Shown: one piece after another, positions 1 to 11,615 of the stretch
Layout of the letters: each line of letters starts with the position of its first letter
Position numbering within the stretch: the first letter of the stretch is position 1
The notes under the pieces: generated by a model
Told to the model about the DNA's origin: nothing
Seen by the model: only the letters and a program-made list of their open reading frames with translations
Databases searched by the model: none
NCBI GenBank assembly: GCA_001972305.1
Contig: BDDD01000314.1
Span: 744,001-808,000 of the forward strand
DNA: 64,000 nt
Direction: 5' to 3'
Origin: Cephalotus follicularis
Lineage: Eukaryota; Streptophyta; Magnoliopsida; Oxalidales; Cephalotaceae
Position numbers and translations under genes: made by a program

Positions 1-1206
1 TACTCTTATTGATTTTATTAGAGTAAAAACATTATTTTATAAATAAGGTACGGATTCTTCGTTCTTGGACTTTCCCTTCGGTATTATTGAAATGAATTCA
101 ATTTTGTTTTCAATATGCGTTGATTTTGTTCTGGAATATCACTTTCAAATTTATTTAAATGAATTCAGATTTTATTACTGTCAACTTTTTAATTATTTGT
201 CGAATTAAATGAGCATGACTTTCAAATATGAAAGTATGTTGATATTTTTATGGATATGATAATGATTTCGGATATGTTCGACAAATGTTCAAAAAAACTA
301 TTTATGATTTGAATTGTTTTTAGAATAAAACAATATTTTGGAATAATGACATACAAAGTTATACCTACCTATAGGGTCCCATAGGCATGTTTTTTGGCAC
401 GGAGGACATGACACCTTCAGTGGCGGTGTGATCAGTCTACTGCGTCTCTCATTGTTATTTTGATCACCTGAGTGTGATATTCGGATAGAGGCGAATGGTT
501 CGACCCTAGTTTATTATCGGATTTGGAATTGATTGTTTAGTACCGTACACGTCGTTCCGTCGGAGCATGTGGGTGTCGCTAACTCCTTGCATATTTATAT
601 ATATGTAATCGGAGTCTCTGTATGGAATTATGATATTGAATTAAATTAAGAATTTTTTGAATTCGGAAAATATTGAAATATTGAAATTTGAAAATTATGA
701 GGTTTTCATAATTGTTTTATAAATAATCTGTTTTACATTATGAAAGAATATTTTATTTATATTTATATGAAATTGTTGATTTTTAAAGTTATGATATTTA
801 TCTATCTTTTAAATTACTGTTACTATTTTATTTTCTATATCAGTACTGAGGTTTGCTCAGCCGCGTTTTCGTTTCCATGCGGCAGGTTATCAGGAGCACC
901 ATGGGGATGTGTGATGGGAGATGTTACCATTGTCAGAGGATCATTAGGTGTCTAATTCTATTATGTTTCATTTGTCTGATGGTCATATGCAGACCGGTGT
1001 TTTGGGAAAAACAGTAGTTTGGTTTTGGAACTTATGTTTTGAAATTTGGAATATGATATTCTGTCTTTCAGCTTTGGACCACCACGTATTTGAATAAAGT
1101 TATGCATATGTTTTGTTAAGTTCTGTTAAGTTTTGGATAAGTTCATGTTTTGATAAGTTTCAGATTTTGTCATGTGAGCACTCCCAACCCGTTCAGGGGT
1201 GTTACA
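1..1206 (+). mobile_element. G: 3' part of a Tekay-type gypsy LTR
   Basis: The stretch is related over most of its length to the last 1.2 kb of element A's LTRs. It shares the block around 363-385 (ACCTACCTATAGGG then CATAGGCATG), the run around 849-890 (GAGGTTTGCTCAGCCGC, CATGCGGCAGG) and the terminal GGGGTGTTACA at 1196-1206. No primer-binding site follows the TTACA end, so this is the 3' LTR of an element lying to the left, or a solo LTR. It is more diverged from A than A's two LTRs are from each other, so it is a separate and probably older or different-subfamily copy. Its left end is outside the window, so no target duplication can be checked. Confidence 0.75.
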
Positions 1207-1967
1207 CGTTAGGTCTGTGAAGACATACACAGCGTTTGCCAGTTTGGCATCAAGGCAACAATCGCCATGTATCGAGCTCTATGATCGTTGTCCCAACACT
1301 TAGCCACCATGGCCTTGTGATGGTCAGATGCACTGATCTCTAATGTGGGGGGTATCTCAGTCATAACATGAGAAATTCTCATGCTCATGAGTACCATGCG
1401 CAACATGCTCAACCATCCAATAAAATGTGGATTTTGTAGCTTAATAAAATATAAATCATGCCAAATAATGATGATGTCTGCCATTTGAGTATGTAGAATA
1501 TGTTATCTAGCAACCTATAAGAAGAAACAAGAGAGTAAATTAGTAGATCATCCGATTTTATGTTATTACCATAACCCTTGGTCTTTAGAAGTTATGGCTC
1601 ATCCCACTATTCTAATCGTATCCCACACCTCATATGTGGAATTCGGCAAGCCCCGCCTCCTAGTGGGGATCGAAATCTATCCCGACTATTATGGCCTTAG
1701 CTATAGCTTGACAAACCATAACATCGAAATAGTTAGACATAAATGCCTTATTTTTCATTAGGGCCTCGCCCTCGAAATGCAAGATCCGATACAATATTCG
1801 GCCTGCTGGCCCATATAATCCATAGCTATAGTTGTTGCCAATAATATGGTCCCGGTATAAGTCCGTACCCACAATCCATCAAAGAAATGAACCCGTTTTG
1901 ATACCCACCCGTGTACGTGTTGTTGGAAATGGTAAAACATTCCCAAGGGGCCCAATAGGACCAAGAG
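1207..1967. other. unassigned stretch, no gene recognised
   Basis: Nothing here matches another part of the window. Minus-strand frames of 60-80 codons overlap at 1660-2071 in several frames at once but show no domain or motif I recognise. The stretch is either the flank of copia element H or part of a longer LTR of H, because H's left limit is uncertain. Confidence 0.4.
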
Positions 1968-2675
1968 GTGTTAGAATGTATAACAAAATTTTCTATAACA
2001 TGGCACCGGAATAACAAAACATTCAACACAACTAACAGGTCCAATTTAGCAACACATGTCACAAGGAACACCAGAACATATGCATAGTTGAATTGGTATC
2101 ACCTATACATGCACGTGTGATACACAAACATGGCAACAAAGAGAGAGAAGGAGTTTACCATTCAGTGATGGCTCCTTTGTTCTTTGCTACGACTAGCTTG
2201 AGCAGATTCCCTTTGAAAACTCTGAGTTCCTCCAAGTCACCAAGCTCCCAAGACACCAGCAACCATAGACCTCAAAAATCAGTTTCTGGTTTGGATCTTT
2301 CCCTCTCACTCAAAACTCACAAAGAGAAGATTGAGAGTGACAAGTGTTGTCAATATCAATCCACCCTAGGTTATAATAAAGCTTGATACATAAATCAGTG
2401 AAGGGATATCACTCTTAATCTGTTCTCTGCATGCCCAGCAACTCACACTCACTTAAATAGTTTCTATCTCTGGTTATATGCCAGCCCTCAAGACTCTCTC
2501 TCTCACGTTGCAACGACACCACTAAGTGGTGATCATGCTCCTTCCTCTAAGGAATGCAAAAACATGATCCCCACGTCCTCCCAATCATACACAGACAGGA
2601 GAGAAATGCTGGGAGTGGGAAAGAAAATCGCGCGCAAGTCGTGTGCCAACTTCATGCACCCACGTTACCGTTCTA

Positions 2676-2775
2676 AGCATCGATGCTTTTCCATAACCGC
2701 TGACGCTTAGACAGCTAAGCGTCGACGCCATTCCGCATGGTATTGATACTTAGACGTGGCTTAAGCGTTGACGCT
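2676..2775. repeat. 21-bp-spaced TCGA-core array in H LTR
   Basis: Cores of the type GCATCGATGC, GCTGACGC, GCGTCGACGC, ATTGATAC and GCGTTGACGC begin near 2680, 2701, 2722, 2743 and 2768. The first four are spaced exactly 21 bp apart. The sequence between them is not conserved. This is the copia version of the motif arrays seen in most LTRs of this window. Confidence 0.65.
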
Positions 2776-3615
2776 ATTCCAAAAGGAATCAATGATTTGT
2801 AGGCTGATAGGCATATACAGTCCAACTCATTTTAGTTATGCCACGTATCCCTTAGAATATTGATTAAGTAAGATCAAGAACACGTGTTTCCACAAATTGC
2901 AAAATCCACACAACCAATATTTGATTTTATAAATTTTCACCAAGAATTAATATGTCCAACATATTTATGAACTAATCATTATCGGGCAGGGACCCTAGTA
3001 AAATCTCGGTTATAATCGGTGGTGTTCATAAATTACCGAAATTTCCCTTAGGATTTGGTTAAGCCATTCTAAATAGTCCCAGACCTATTTAAATTCTCCC
3101 TGACTAATATCCAATATTATCCATATGAAAAATTAATCTAATTAATTTTCTCATAATTTATTTCACACCGCCGTAACATGAGACTTTCTAAGTTGTCGGT
3201 TTGCGTGTACTATAATCCCTTGTCATACTTAGCCCCGATTGAGGTCTAGGGTAAGGATACGTGTCAACCCTAGATAATACTTAAATGCCTAAAATGTCTG
3301 ATTATTACTAGGACCTTTGGTAGACTCTCTAAAAATCTAACTTCCAGTCCACCTCAACCTTGGCCAAGGATTTCATAAGTCCATAGTACAATCAGACCAT
3401 GATAGAGCCGATCACATTCGCTCAAGTGTGACAATTCCATATTGCGCACTCGGTTACATTCGTATAGATTCAATCATACCCAAAGACCACCCGATTGCCA
3501 GCCCTACACAAGAACTATGTCAGGTGGAGATCAAAGTATAATCCTCTCCATACAATATATAGCAGCGCACAGGTCTAAGGATAAGATGAGTTCGAAAACT
3601 CGCTAAGTGACTAAA

Positions 3616-3626
3616 ACTTATATACA
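3616..3626 (-). promoter_or_regulatory. TATA-like site of H LTR
   Basis: On the minus strand the sequence reads GTATATAAG inside the LTR, a fair plant TATA box for the LTR promoter. The position within the LTR fits, but no transcript start can be confirmed from sequence. Confidence 0.35.
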
Positions 3627-3927
3627 ACCGCAACAAGTACAAGTCACTACTGACACGAGAATAGCGACTATCCAAGTAGTGTCTCCTACGCGGGTCCTGT
3701 TTAGTGTACACACTCCTAGCGCGTACCCTGTATTGGCCCTAGTGTCCCAACACAGATGGTAGCGAGAGAATCCATCCCCCAATTACAAAAGCATGCAACA
3801 TACGCGAAAGTCTGTCCGGTTCACTATTTCCCACAAAGTGAACCTATGACTTGGAACTAATTCGACATAAGGAATAAGGTAGCCAATCTCACGGCCTCCA
3901 TTCTTGGCATCCAACCTTATGTCAGGG

Positions 3928-5509
3928 TGTCACGCCCCAAACCGCAAGGGAAAACCCTCATGGCTTGACGCATGAGATACCAACTATTCACTCCATTTTA
4001 TCATATAAATCATACTCCAAAAAGTGCTATCAATTTAAAACTTTAAATCAATTAAATGAAACAGCGGAATATTCAATATCATATCAGTGGAAACATCGAT
4101 TAATATATCAATCAGCGTTGATAACCAGTAGAATCATACTCTAAAGATTTCCCAAAAATCGGGCATGTAGTATCCGTTTATCGGACCTATGCCCCCTATA
4201 AAGAAAACACAATTTGTATATAACCACACTCCCGAATGAGGAATCAACAATAATCATAATAGATGGACCCATCCATGTCCTTTACATCAACACTCATATA
4301 AATCTATCACTGCCACAAGCCAGCAGGTGAAATACAAAAATAAAACATGTCTCTCATACAACATCAGTTCATTTACATTAATCACATTTATACAAAGTAG
4401 GTCAGAGGAGATGTAATTCCTTACTATATGGTTTAACATGGCTGGTCACTGCTTCGCATCACCTGGACCTGAACCTGACTCATTACATTACAATGCAATG
4501 AGTCAGCAGCCTAGGGCTGTGTACAATATACATATGCAGTGAAATGTACAGAGTGAACAGATATATCCAACAGAAGAGATGCATGCATAGCATAAGAAAT
4601 ATGAGCAACGTCATTCAGATCACTATAAGTCCATATCATAATCCATTATCAATACAATATGATCTATATCCATTTACGGTCCATAACTGTTTATGATCCA
4701 TATTCATTTACGGTCCATATCCATTTATTATCTGTACTAGGAGTTTAGAGGTTGACTAGATATATATACTGTCCCATACCAGCATATATAAGTAGTTAAC
4801 CATCCTATCGGGTCAATCGGTCATTCATTCACTTAGGCACTCAATCAATCATTCATTCGGTCAGTCGCTTAGCCATTATGGCTCATTCGGTCATTCATTT
4901 GGTCATTCGTTCGGTCATTCATTCAGTTGGTCATTCAGCCATTCATTCGGTCGGTCATTTGGTCATTCGTTCGGTTCTTTCGGTAGATCATTTTATTCGT
5001 TCAGTCGATAATTCATTCATTTAGTCCATCCGGTCGATCATTTACCCAGTAACAGCCAGTTCGATCACTAACCAGTCAATAACGATCAATTCACTAGATC
5101 ACTTAACCATTTCAGACTTCAAAGTCCTCATTGTCACTTCACTTGAAGCCTCTCATAGTATTTTGGAAGGTCCGCCTTCTTGAGGTCAGCCTTCTAGCGA
5201 GTCTAGGGTTCCTGGTAGCCTCAGGAATAGCCTATTCGGTAGTCTAGGCACAAATTTGATGCTTAAATACTAACCTGGTTTCAATCGGCAACCAAAACCA
5301 CAACAAAACAGGGCATTTCCTCTCAAACAGGGCTTTGGGCATCAATTTCTTACTCACAGGCGTCAACTGCTATCACGGCGTGTCAACTACGACCCATAAG
5401 AGTTGACTACCACCACAGGGCATCGACGGATACCATAAAACGCCGACTGTTTTCATCAGACATCAACAGGTCCCTCTCAATAGTCGACCTCGCTCAGCCA
5501 AAGCATAGC
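3928..5509 (-). repeat. K left (3') LTR, first segment
   Basis: This segment is collinear with 51064-52570 of the right LTR. It holds a CGGTCATTCATT-rich simple-repeat tract at about 4815-5060 and the beginning of a GTCGAC/GTCAAC-core array at about 5385-5495. It ends at the insertion of A, whose 5-bp duplication is ATAGC here (5505-5509) and ATGGC at 48455-48459. No coding potential is seen. Confidence 0.8.
4815..5065. repeat. CATTCGGT simple-repeat tract in K LTR
   Basis: The tract is a degenerate tandem repetition of CATTCGGT/CATTCATT, with units of 4, 8 or 12 bp. The matching tract in the right LTR is at about 51935-52135, with a different number of units. Confidence 0.75.
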
Positions 5510-5754
5510 TGTAATACCCTGTATGTTCGTGCAGATATTTTCGGGCTTTTAATCTGTTTTGTTTTCTAGCCTGTCTACCTTATGTTGGTTTATGTGGTCT
5601 ATGGGCTGACTGATACCAACCTTGACTTTTGGGTGTGTTAGTATGTGTATGTGTATTGGTAAGGTTTATGTTTATTCTATTTAATTTATTTACAAATCAG
5701 TTTTTAATTAATTAATAAAAATCAAATCTTTTATTCCAAATTAAATTCTTTCCT

Positions 5755-5900
5755 TTTCTCTCTCTCCTATACCTCACCCGAATCTCTCTCCCCTATCTCT
5801 ATCTCTCCCATAAATCTCTCCCTCTCTTAACTCCCTCACCTGATTTTCTCCCTCTTTCCCTTAATTTCTCCTAATTATTCTCCTCTTTTCCTTATCCCAA
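5755..5900. repeat. pyrimidine-rich (CT) tract in A LTR
   Basis: This is an almost pure C/T run with many TCTCTCCC units, also present in the 3' LTR at about 45893-46025. It is a low-complexity part of U3 and may act as a promoter element, but nothing proves that. Confidence 0.6.
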
Positions 5901-6639
5901 CCGAATTAGTTTCTCTTTTCCGTTTAAGTATGCCATTGCCCATTGTTTTCTGCCATTCTCTTCACTTTTGCCTGGTCATTGCTGATTTTGCAAACTTGGG
6001 GATTCTTTGTGTCTTCGTGCAAGTATTTTCATCAAAACCAGGTTTATTTTTCATGATTTAGTTTATATATGGCTTTGTTTTGTTATAGACTCCGTGGTCA
6101 AGCTGTGAATCTGTCTGTTTTTCTTCTCTTTTCCTATGAACAACCGTTGTAAGCCTTAAGAATTATGTGTTCCTCCTACAGTTTTGTGTCGCCATTACAG
6201 GTTGGTTTCCTTCTGTTTTGCTGTGATGGTTTATCTTGTTTTGTTATGATTTCAGTTGCATATCTATACAGACTATTAGAAATCAATTTTGATTTCCTGT
6301 CATTCTATGAATTGTCATTGTTTATAAGTTAATTGATCAGCCCTTATGCGTCTGCATAAGTTATAATCTGGCTTTAATAACTAGTAGTTGGTATTTTGGA
6401 CAAGTAATTTGGCTATCTATATATGTATGCAGTTGATTAGAGTTGTTCCACTCTTTTAAGTATAGCTTCTGTCAGTAATTTACCTTATGTTCAATGGTCC
6501 ATAACTGTTTTAAATAACTCATAGAGTCTCTTTTATTAATTGTGATCCTCTGGTAATGAGAAATCCAAGTTTTGACAAAAAAAAATCATAGGACTGTTAG
6601 TTTATTGTGTTCTATTGCCCAGTACTGTCGGTTGTTCCC

Positions 6640-6840
6640 CTGAACAGTGAGCTATTGTGCATTGTGTAGTCGACTGTCTATCTGATCAGTAGACTACTAT
6701 GCCTTGCACAGTAGAGTAGACCCCTGTCTAAGTTGACTGGCTACAGTTCTGTTTGGGTAGTCGGTTGGCCATGTGGTATAGTCGGCTGCCAAACTTCCAA
6801 CAGATGACTGGAGTCCTGCTACAGTCGGTTGGTCAGTCCA
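6640..6840. repeat. CAG-YYRR-CTG array, A 5' LTR
   Basis: About nine decayed cores (TAGTCGACTG, TAGTCGGTTG, TAGTCGGCTG and similar) lie roughly 20-22 bp apart. The better-kept copy of the same array in the 3' LTR is at 46758-46975. Confidence 0.7.
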
Positions 6841-8222
6841 GGAAAATTATGTTTTCAAGTTTCCTTATTCATTTGAATCGGGGTCGGTTTTAAACACCGT
6901 TATGATTCTGTTTTGGTGTCCACGATTGGTTTCAAGTACTTACATGAAGGATTTTGTATCTTTTAGATTTTTGTGCTACGAGGGGCAGTTAGAAATTATC
7001 GGCCAAATCGTAAGTTATTCTGTGATCGCATAAGGTACAAGTTTTGCTTTCTTGGATTTCTCCATCGGTTTTATTGAAATAAATTCGGTTATGTTTTTAG
7101 TATGGATATTTCTCTTCTTGGACATCGGGATTATTTGAAATAAATTCAGTTTCAGTTTTTAATGAATATGTAAGGAAATTCGTTCCTCGTTCGGTTTTAT
7201 GTACTCTGGTATGCTTTGTATTTTGATATGTTTCGAAATAAATTCAGTTTGATATCTTTATGAAAATGAATATTTTCTGGCTTTATAATTCAGTTATGAT
7301 ATGTTTACGAATTGTTAAGCAACTGTCTCTTTATTTTAAAAATAAATGAGTTGATTTCCGAGTAAGAAATTACGGGTTATATGAAATTATATCGTTTGAT
7401 AACGATTTATGGATATGTTTCGGAAAACCTTTAATGTGTATTGAATTGATTATGATTAAATCAATGTTTTGAAATAGTGAAGTACTAAGCTTTTTGTACC
7501 CACCTATGGGGCGTACCATAGGCATGTCGTAGGCCTGGCACGGGGATGTGACACTTCCGTAGCGGTGTGATTAGTCTACGGCGTCCCTCTATGTTTATGA
7601 TATCCTTGAGTAGGGTTTGTGATAGGGGTGTATGGATCGATCCTAGTTATATGATATGATATGAGAATTGAATGTCTAGTGCCGTACACTTCATTTGTAT
7701 TTGGAATGTGGACGTCGCTAATCCCTTGCTCCTATATGTGTTCCGAAATGTGTGATATGTTATATCCCTTGATCTCGAATCCCTTGAGTAGGATCTGTTT
7801 TGAAGTAACTTTTGAAATATTACTGCTTTTAAAGTATCATTTAATGTTTTTACATTCTATATATGTGTTGAGGTTTTCTCAGCCGCATTTTTGTTTCCAT
7901 GCGACATGTTATCATGAGCATCGGGGCAATGTGTGATGAGAGGTGTCTCCCTTACTTCTGAGGATCATCTAGGAAATTGATCCTACTATGTTTCTACTGT
8001 CTTATGGTCTTGTTAGAACCTGTATATGAACAATATGATGTGAGTTATGACATTTTGGTTTATGTTTAAGCTTTTAGACTATATTTAGTTTCAGTTATGC
8101 TATCAGTTTATGTTTCAGACCATCACGTTTTAATAAAGTTGAGCTTTAAATTCTATTATGTTTTGTTAAGTTATGTTATATGACCTGTAAGGGCTCCCAC
8201 CGTTCGGGGGTGTTACAGATTT

Positions 8223-8234
8223 TGGTATCAAAGA
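8223..8234 (+). other. A primer-binding site
   Basis: TGGTATCAAAGA lies five bases after the LTR end. It matches the complement of the 3' end of initiator/elongator tRNA-Met except near its end. This is the usual primer site of Tekay elements. Confidence 0.7.
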
Positions 8235-8380
8235 ATAGGTTTTGTTCCTTAGAAGACCTAATTAGGTTTGACATGTGAGATTGGATAGACTTGGGTTAGG
8301 TCTATTCCGTTATGGTCATTTCGATATGTCTTTTGTTTTTGTTTGCTTTTGATATTTCATGTTTTGGTTTCTTTTCGTAG

Positions 8381-9569
8381 ATGGTACGAACACGGAACAC
8401 TCCTCAGAGAACTGCACCAGCTAGGGCCCAGGAAGAGGTCAAAAATGAGCCTTCTGTGGAAGAGTTGGTTCGTCAGGCAGTTGCTCTAGAGGTAAATCGT
8501 GTAATGCACCAACATAATCTGGGACAAGGCCGTAGGGAACAAGTTGTCAAGGAGAATGCACCGGCTGATATTCAGATTGGTAGGGAAGCAAGGGGCCGGC
8601 CCGACACTCTTATGTATGTCTGGCTTGAATGATTCTAGAGACAGAGGCCATAGTGTTTCAATTCAGGCTTGACACCTGTGGAGGCCGAACACTGGATTGC
8701 GCACATGGAGAAAATATTTGATGTGATGGGATGTGATGATCAGTAGAAGGTAAGGTTGGCTGCTTACAAGCTTGAAGGGGATGCTCAAAAGTGGTGGAAG
8801 ACGTTGAGGTTAGATAAGGGTGGAGATTATATTGATGCTTTATCATGGTCTGAGTTTCGTGAAGTCTTCTATTAGCAGCTAATTTCCCACTACTGATAAG
8901 GAGGCCTATGCAAGGGAGTTTGTTAACACAAGGCGGAAGGATGGTGAATCAGTCACTGAGTTTTTAGCCTGATTCTCCAGATTGGAGGGGTTTGCTGGAT
9001 CGGCGACGAGGTCGGCATAGGAGAAAGCTGAGAAGTTCAAATGGAAGTTGCACGACCAGCTTAGGGGTAAGCTGATAAATTCAAGATTTGCTTATCTGTC
9101 TGAGGTTGCAAATGCTTCAAAGAATATAGAAATGGAGAGATTGGACTTCCAGGTAGCACGCCAAGAGGGGGATAAGACACAGAATAAAAATGATCAAGAT
9201 TCTGGACGCAGAATAAAGGGCAATGCTGTTCATTGAATAAGGGCCGAAATGGTAAGCAACACAAAAAAAAATCAAAATTAGAATAAGGATGGAGGGCAAC
9301 AGTGTCAGTAGGGTAATGATCGGAGAAATGCTCAGGGTGCTGTGGGTGGGTGTAACCCCAATGTTCAAATTGCCCGATGTGACACTTGTGGTAGATATCA
9401 TCCAGTGGGAACCTGTTATAAGGCCACTGGGGCCTGCTTCGTATGTGGTCAGACGGGTCACTTTGTGAAGGATTTTCCTAATCCTCGTGCAAAGGAAAGG
9501 AGAGGAAATGGAACTGATGCTGGGCAATGCAATGTGGGAGGCAGAGTCTTTGCTTTGAAAACGCATTAG
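8381..9569 (+). pseudogene. gag: A gag region (fossil)
   Basis: This is the capsid/nucleocapsid part of the gypsy polyprotein. It opens with MVRTRNTPQRTAPARAQEE, a basic N terminus usual for Tekay Gag. The middle (about 8660-9050) has typical Gag words such as EHWIAHMEKIF and KWWKTL in translated pieces. The end (9370-9480) carries a nucleic-acid-binding knuckle, CDTCGRYHPVGTC and CFVCGQTGHFVKD. In life it would coat the element RNA in the cytoplasm. It is broken in several places. Confidence 0.8.
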
Positions 9570-9576
9570 GCTGTTA

Positions 9577-10073
9577 ATGCTCCAGGTATGGTTTCGGGTT
9601 TCATTTCCTGTTGGTAATCGTAAGGCTTATGTATTGTATGATACTGGATCAACTCACTCTGTGGTAGCAAGATCTTTTGTTCGGTATCTTGGGGTACCTT
9701 TTCAGTCTTTGGATCCAGTTCCGGTTCTTTGGACCCCTATAAGGACTTCTGTTATGATATCTGAGTGTTTATGTGATTGTCCCGTTTCGTTCGATGATAA
9801 AATCCGTGACGCGGATCTTCTTTCGATTAATACGAATGACTTTGATATGATTCTTGGTATGGACTGGTTGGATCATCATCGAGTTACGATTGATTGTCAC
9901 ACTCGGAGAATTTTATTCAGAGATGTGGATAGACCTGATTTTATTTATCAGGGTTCTCGACCGAGAAAGGACATCAAGATTATTTGGGTTTTGAAGGCTC
10001 AGAGGTTGGTAGCTAAGGGCGCTGACGTATTCTTAGCTACTGTGAAAGATATCTCTAAGGACGAGCCTCGCCT
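9577..10073 (+). pseudogene. pro: A protease region (fossil)
   Basis: This is a retropepsin-like aspartic protease that would cut the gag-pol polyprotein. The active-site word is DTGSTHSVVA, followed by the chromovirus hallmark ILGMDWLDHHRVTIDC. It is interrupted at 10073 by element B, whose CGCCT duplication lies at 10069-10073 and 27428-27432. The pol sequence resumes after 27432. Confidence 0.85.
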
Positions 10074-11615
10074 TGTCACACCCCGTTTAACGAGAAGGCA
10101 ACATTAAAGCGGTAAGGGCAATTAACACATAAATTCAGCTCATGCAATTACCATAAAATTTAACTCGTAAACAATATATCAGTTGCGGAAGCATAAGATT
10201 CATAAGCTGAAAACACGTAACGTGCATCCCATACTTCACGCTACCCAATTACAAGCCATTGTTAAAAGCCCACAAACGGAGCGTGATCACGGTACATTAA
10301 AGAAAGCCTAGCCTTATCAAAACCAACAGAATGGTAAATTAGAATCTTAACACAACATTTTATTACAAAGCGAAAGAACACAAAGCCAAAAACAAGAAGC
10401 TAAGACTTGCTCTTCGTCCGTGCCATCCCACCAGTTAGCTGCATCAATCTGTAAAGTAGGGGGTTAGCCTTTGTCCTCACTCGGCTAAGTCATAAAAGTA
10501 GTTCGGGATTAACATTAAAAGCATGTCATGATACGAATGCATAGATGATGCAGTGCAGTAGAAATCCCAGTTTATATATATATATGAAAATATATATGCT
10601 TAACAGTACAGTAAAATATCAGTGGGGGCATATATATATATATGAAAATATATGTATGCAACAACAGTACAGTAGTAACCCGGCCAACGCTACATCAACA
10701 GGCACAGAAATGTCCAAGAAGGACCAACAGGCAGTACAAGATGTCCATAAAGGACGACAACAGTCAGGCGGTATATGTAACGCCGCCAACTCCTGGCCCC
10801 ACGCTACACTCCCACTCCGGTACCTACTTCAGGAAACCGAGCGAGGCAACAGTACAGTACAGTGAGTCACCCAGCCAACTCCTGTCCCCTAGGTCAACCG
10901 TACCACCACCCAGCGCTAACAGTCTTTGCCAAGCAGTAACAGTACGGTAAACAGTACAGTAGTGATCATTTAGATCCACAACAGGCAGTTCGTTTCTAAA
11001 ATGTTTCCAAAAGTGACAACATTGAAATATGCATTTTCAGCAGAAAATACTTTTAAACAGTTGCAGTAGTGGAAATCGCTTTCCAAAGATGTTCGAAAAT
11101 ACGAAAACAATATCCATTTCGTATTTAACATAGTAGTTTCAATTTATATATGCATCTCTAAAGTAGCAATACTTAGAAATCATAATCTGATTACAAACAG
11201 TCCAGAACAGGCAGTAAACAGTGTATATGCAATGCATACAAATGCTCAAATGCACCCTAGCAGGAATCGGGATTGTTTCACATTGTTTTAAGCAAGAAGA
11301 GTCCAACAGCAGTCCAACCAGTCAGCTGGAATCCTTACCAGTCGGCTGTTCTGGGTCAAACAGTACCAGATAGTCGGCTGGTTCCTTCTGCTAGTCGACT
11401 GTTCATTAGGCAGTCGGATGTTATCCTTCAACAGTCGACTGTTATTGCACACCCGTTCAAAAGCATTACCCCTATCACACTTTCTGCCACTTTCTGGGCA
11501 GGATGAAGTATGAATAGTCGACTGCTTTCCATTGACACTCGACTGGTTCCATAGAGTAGTCGGCTGTCTTCCTTCGACAGTCGGCTGCCCCGCGAACCAG
11601 TTGCATGAAAATCGG
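10074..11615 (-). repeat. B left (3') LTR, first segment
   Basis: This segment is collinear with 24721-26325 of the right LTR. It contains TA-rich microsatellites (10574-10655), a block near 10456-10500 shared with C's LTR in the opposite sense, and a CAG-YYRR-CTG array at 11325-11590. It ends with the ATCGG duplication of element C (11611-11615). Confidence 0.9.
11325..11592. repeat. CAG-YYRR-CTG array, B left LTR
   Basis: About eleven cores (CAGTCAGCTG, CAGTCGGCTG, TAGTCGACTG, CAGTCGACTG and relatives) are mostly 20-22 bp apart. The aligned copies in the right LTR are at 26040-26295, where spacings of 21 bp are seen between 26224, 26245, 26266 and 26287. Confidence 0.75.

Larger units (their letters stand above)
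1968..3927 (-). repeat. H 3' LTR, distal part (left of K)
   Basis: This is the larger part of H's 3' LTR, split from 53487-53671 by K. Reading across K's 5-bp target duplication (CAGGG at 3923-3927, AAGGG at 53482-53486) gives uninterrupted LTR-like, non-coding sequence. It includes a TATA-like site near 3617-3625 and an array of GCGTCGAC-type cores at 2676-2775. The left limit at 1968 rests only on a 7-bp terminal inverted match (TGTTAGA). Confidence 0.5.
5510..8217 (+). repeat. A 5' LTR
   Basis: The LTR runs from TGTAATACCCTGTATG to GGGGGTGTTACA and is followed by the primer site. It matches 45650-48454 along its whole length. It holds a pyrimidine-rich tract at about 5755-5900 and an array of CAGTCGACTG-like cores at about 6640-6840. 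No gene is present; the small frame at 7661-7936 is chance. Confidence 0.88.

Noticed and set aside
1209-2386. Several 60-97-codon frames as host genes
   Set aside because: They overlap in different frames, carry no motif and lie in or beside H's LTR.
9061-9566. Minus-strand frame of 149 codons rich in Ile/Leu/Ser, possible membrane protein
   Set aside because: It is the antisense shadow of A's gag and knuckle region.
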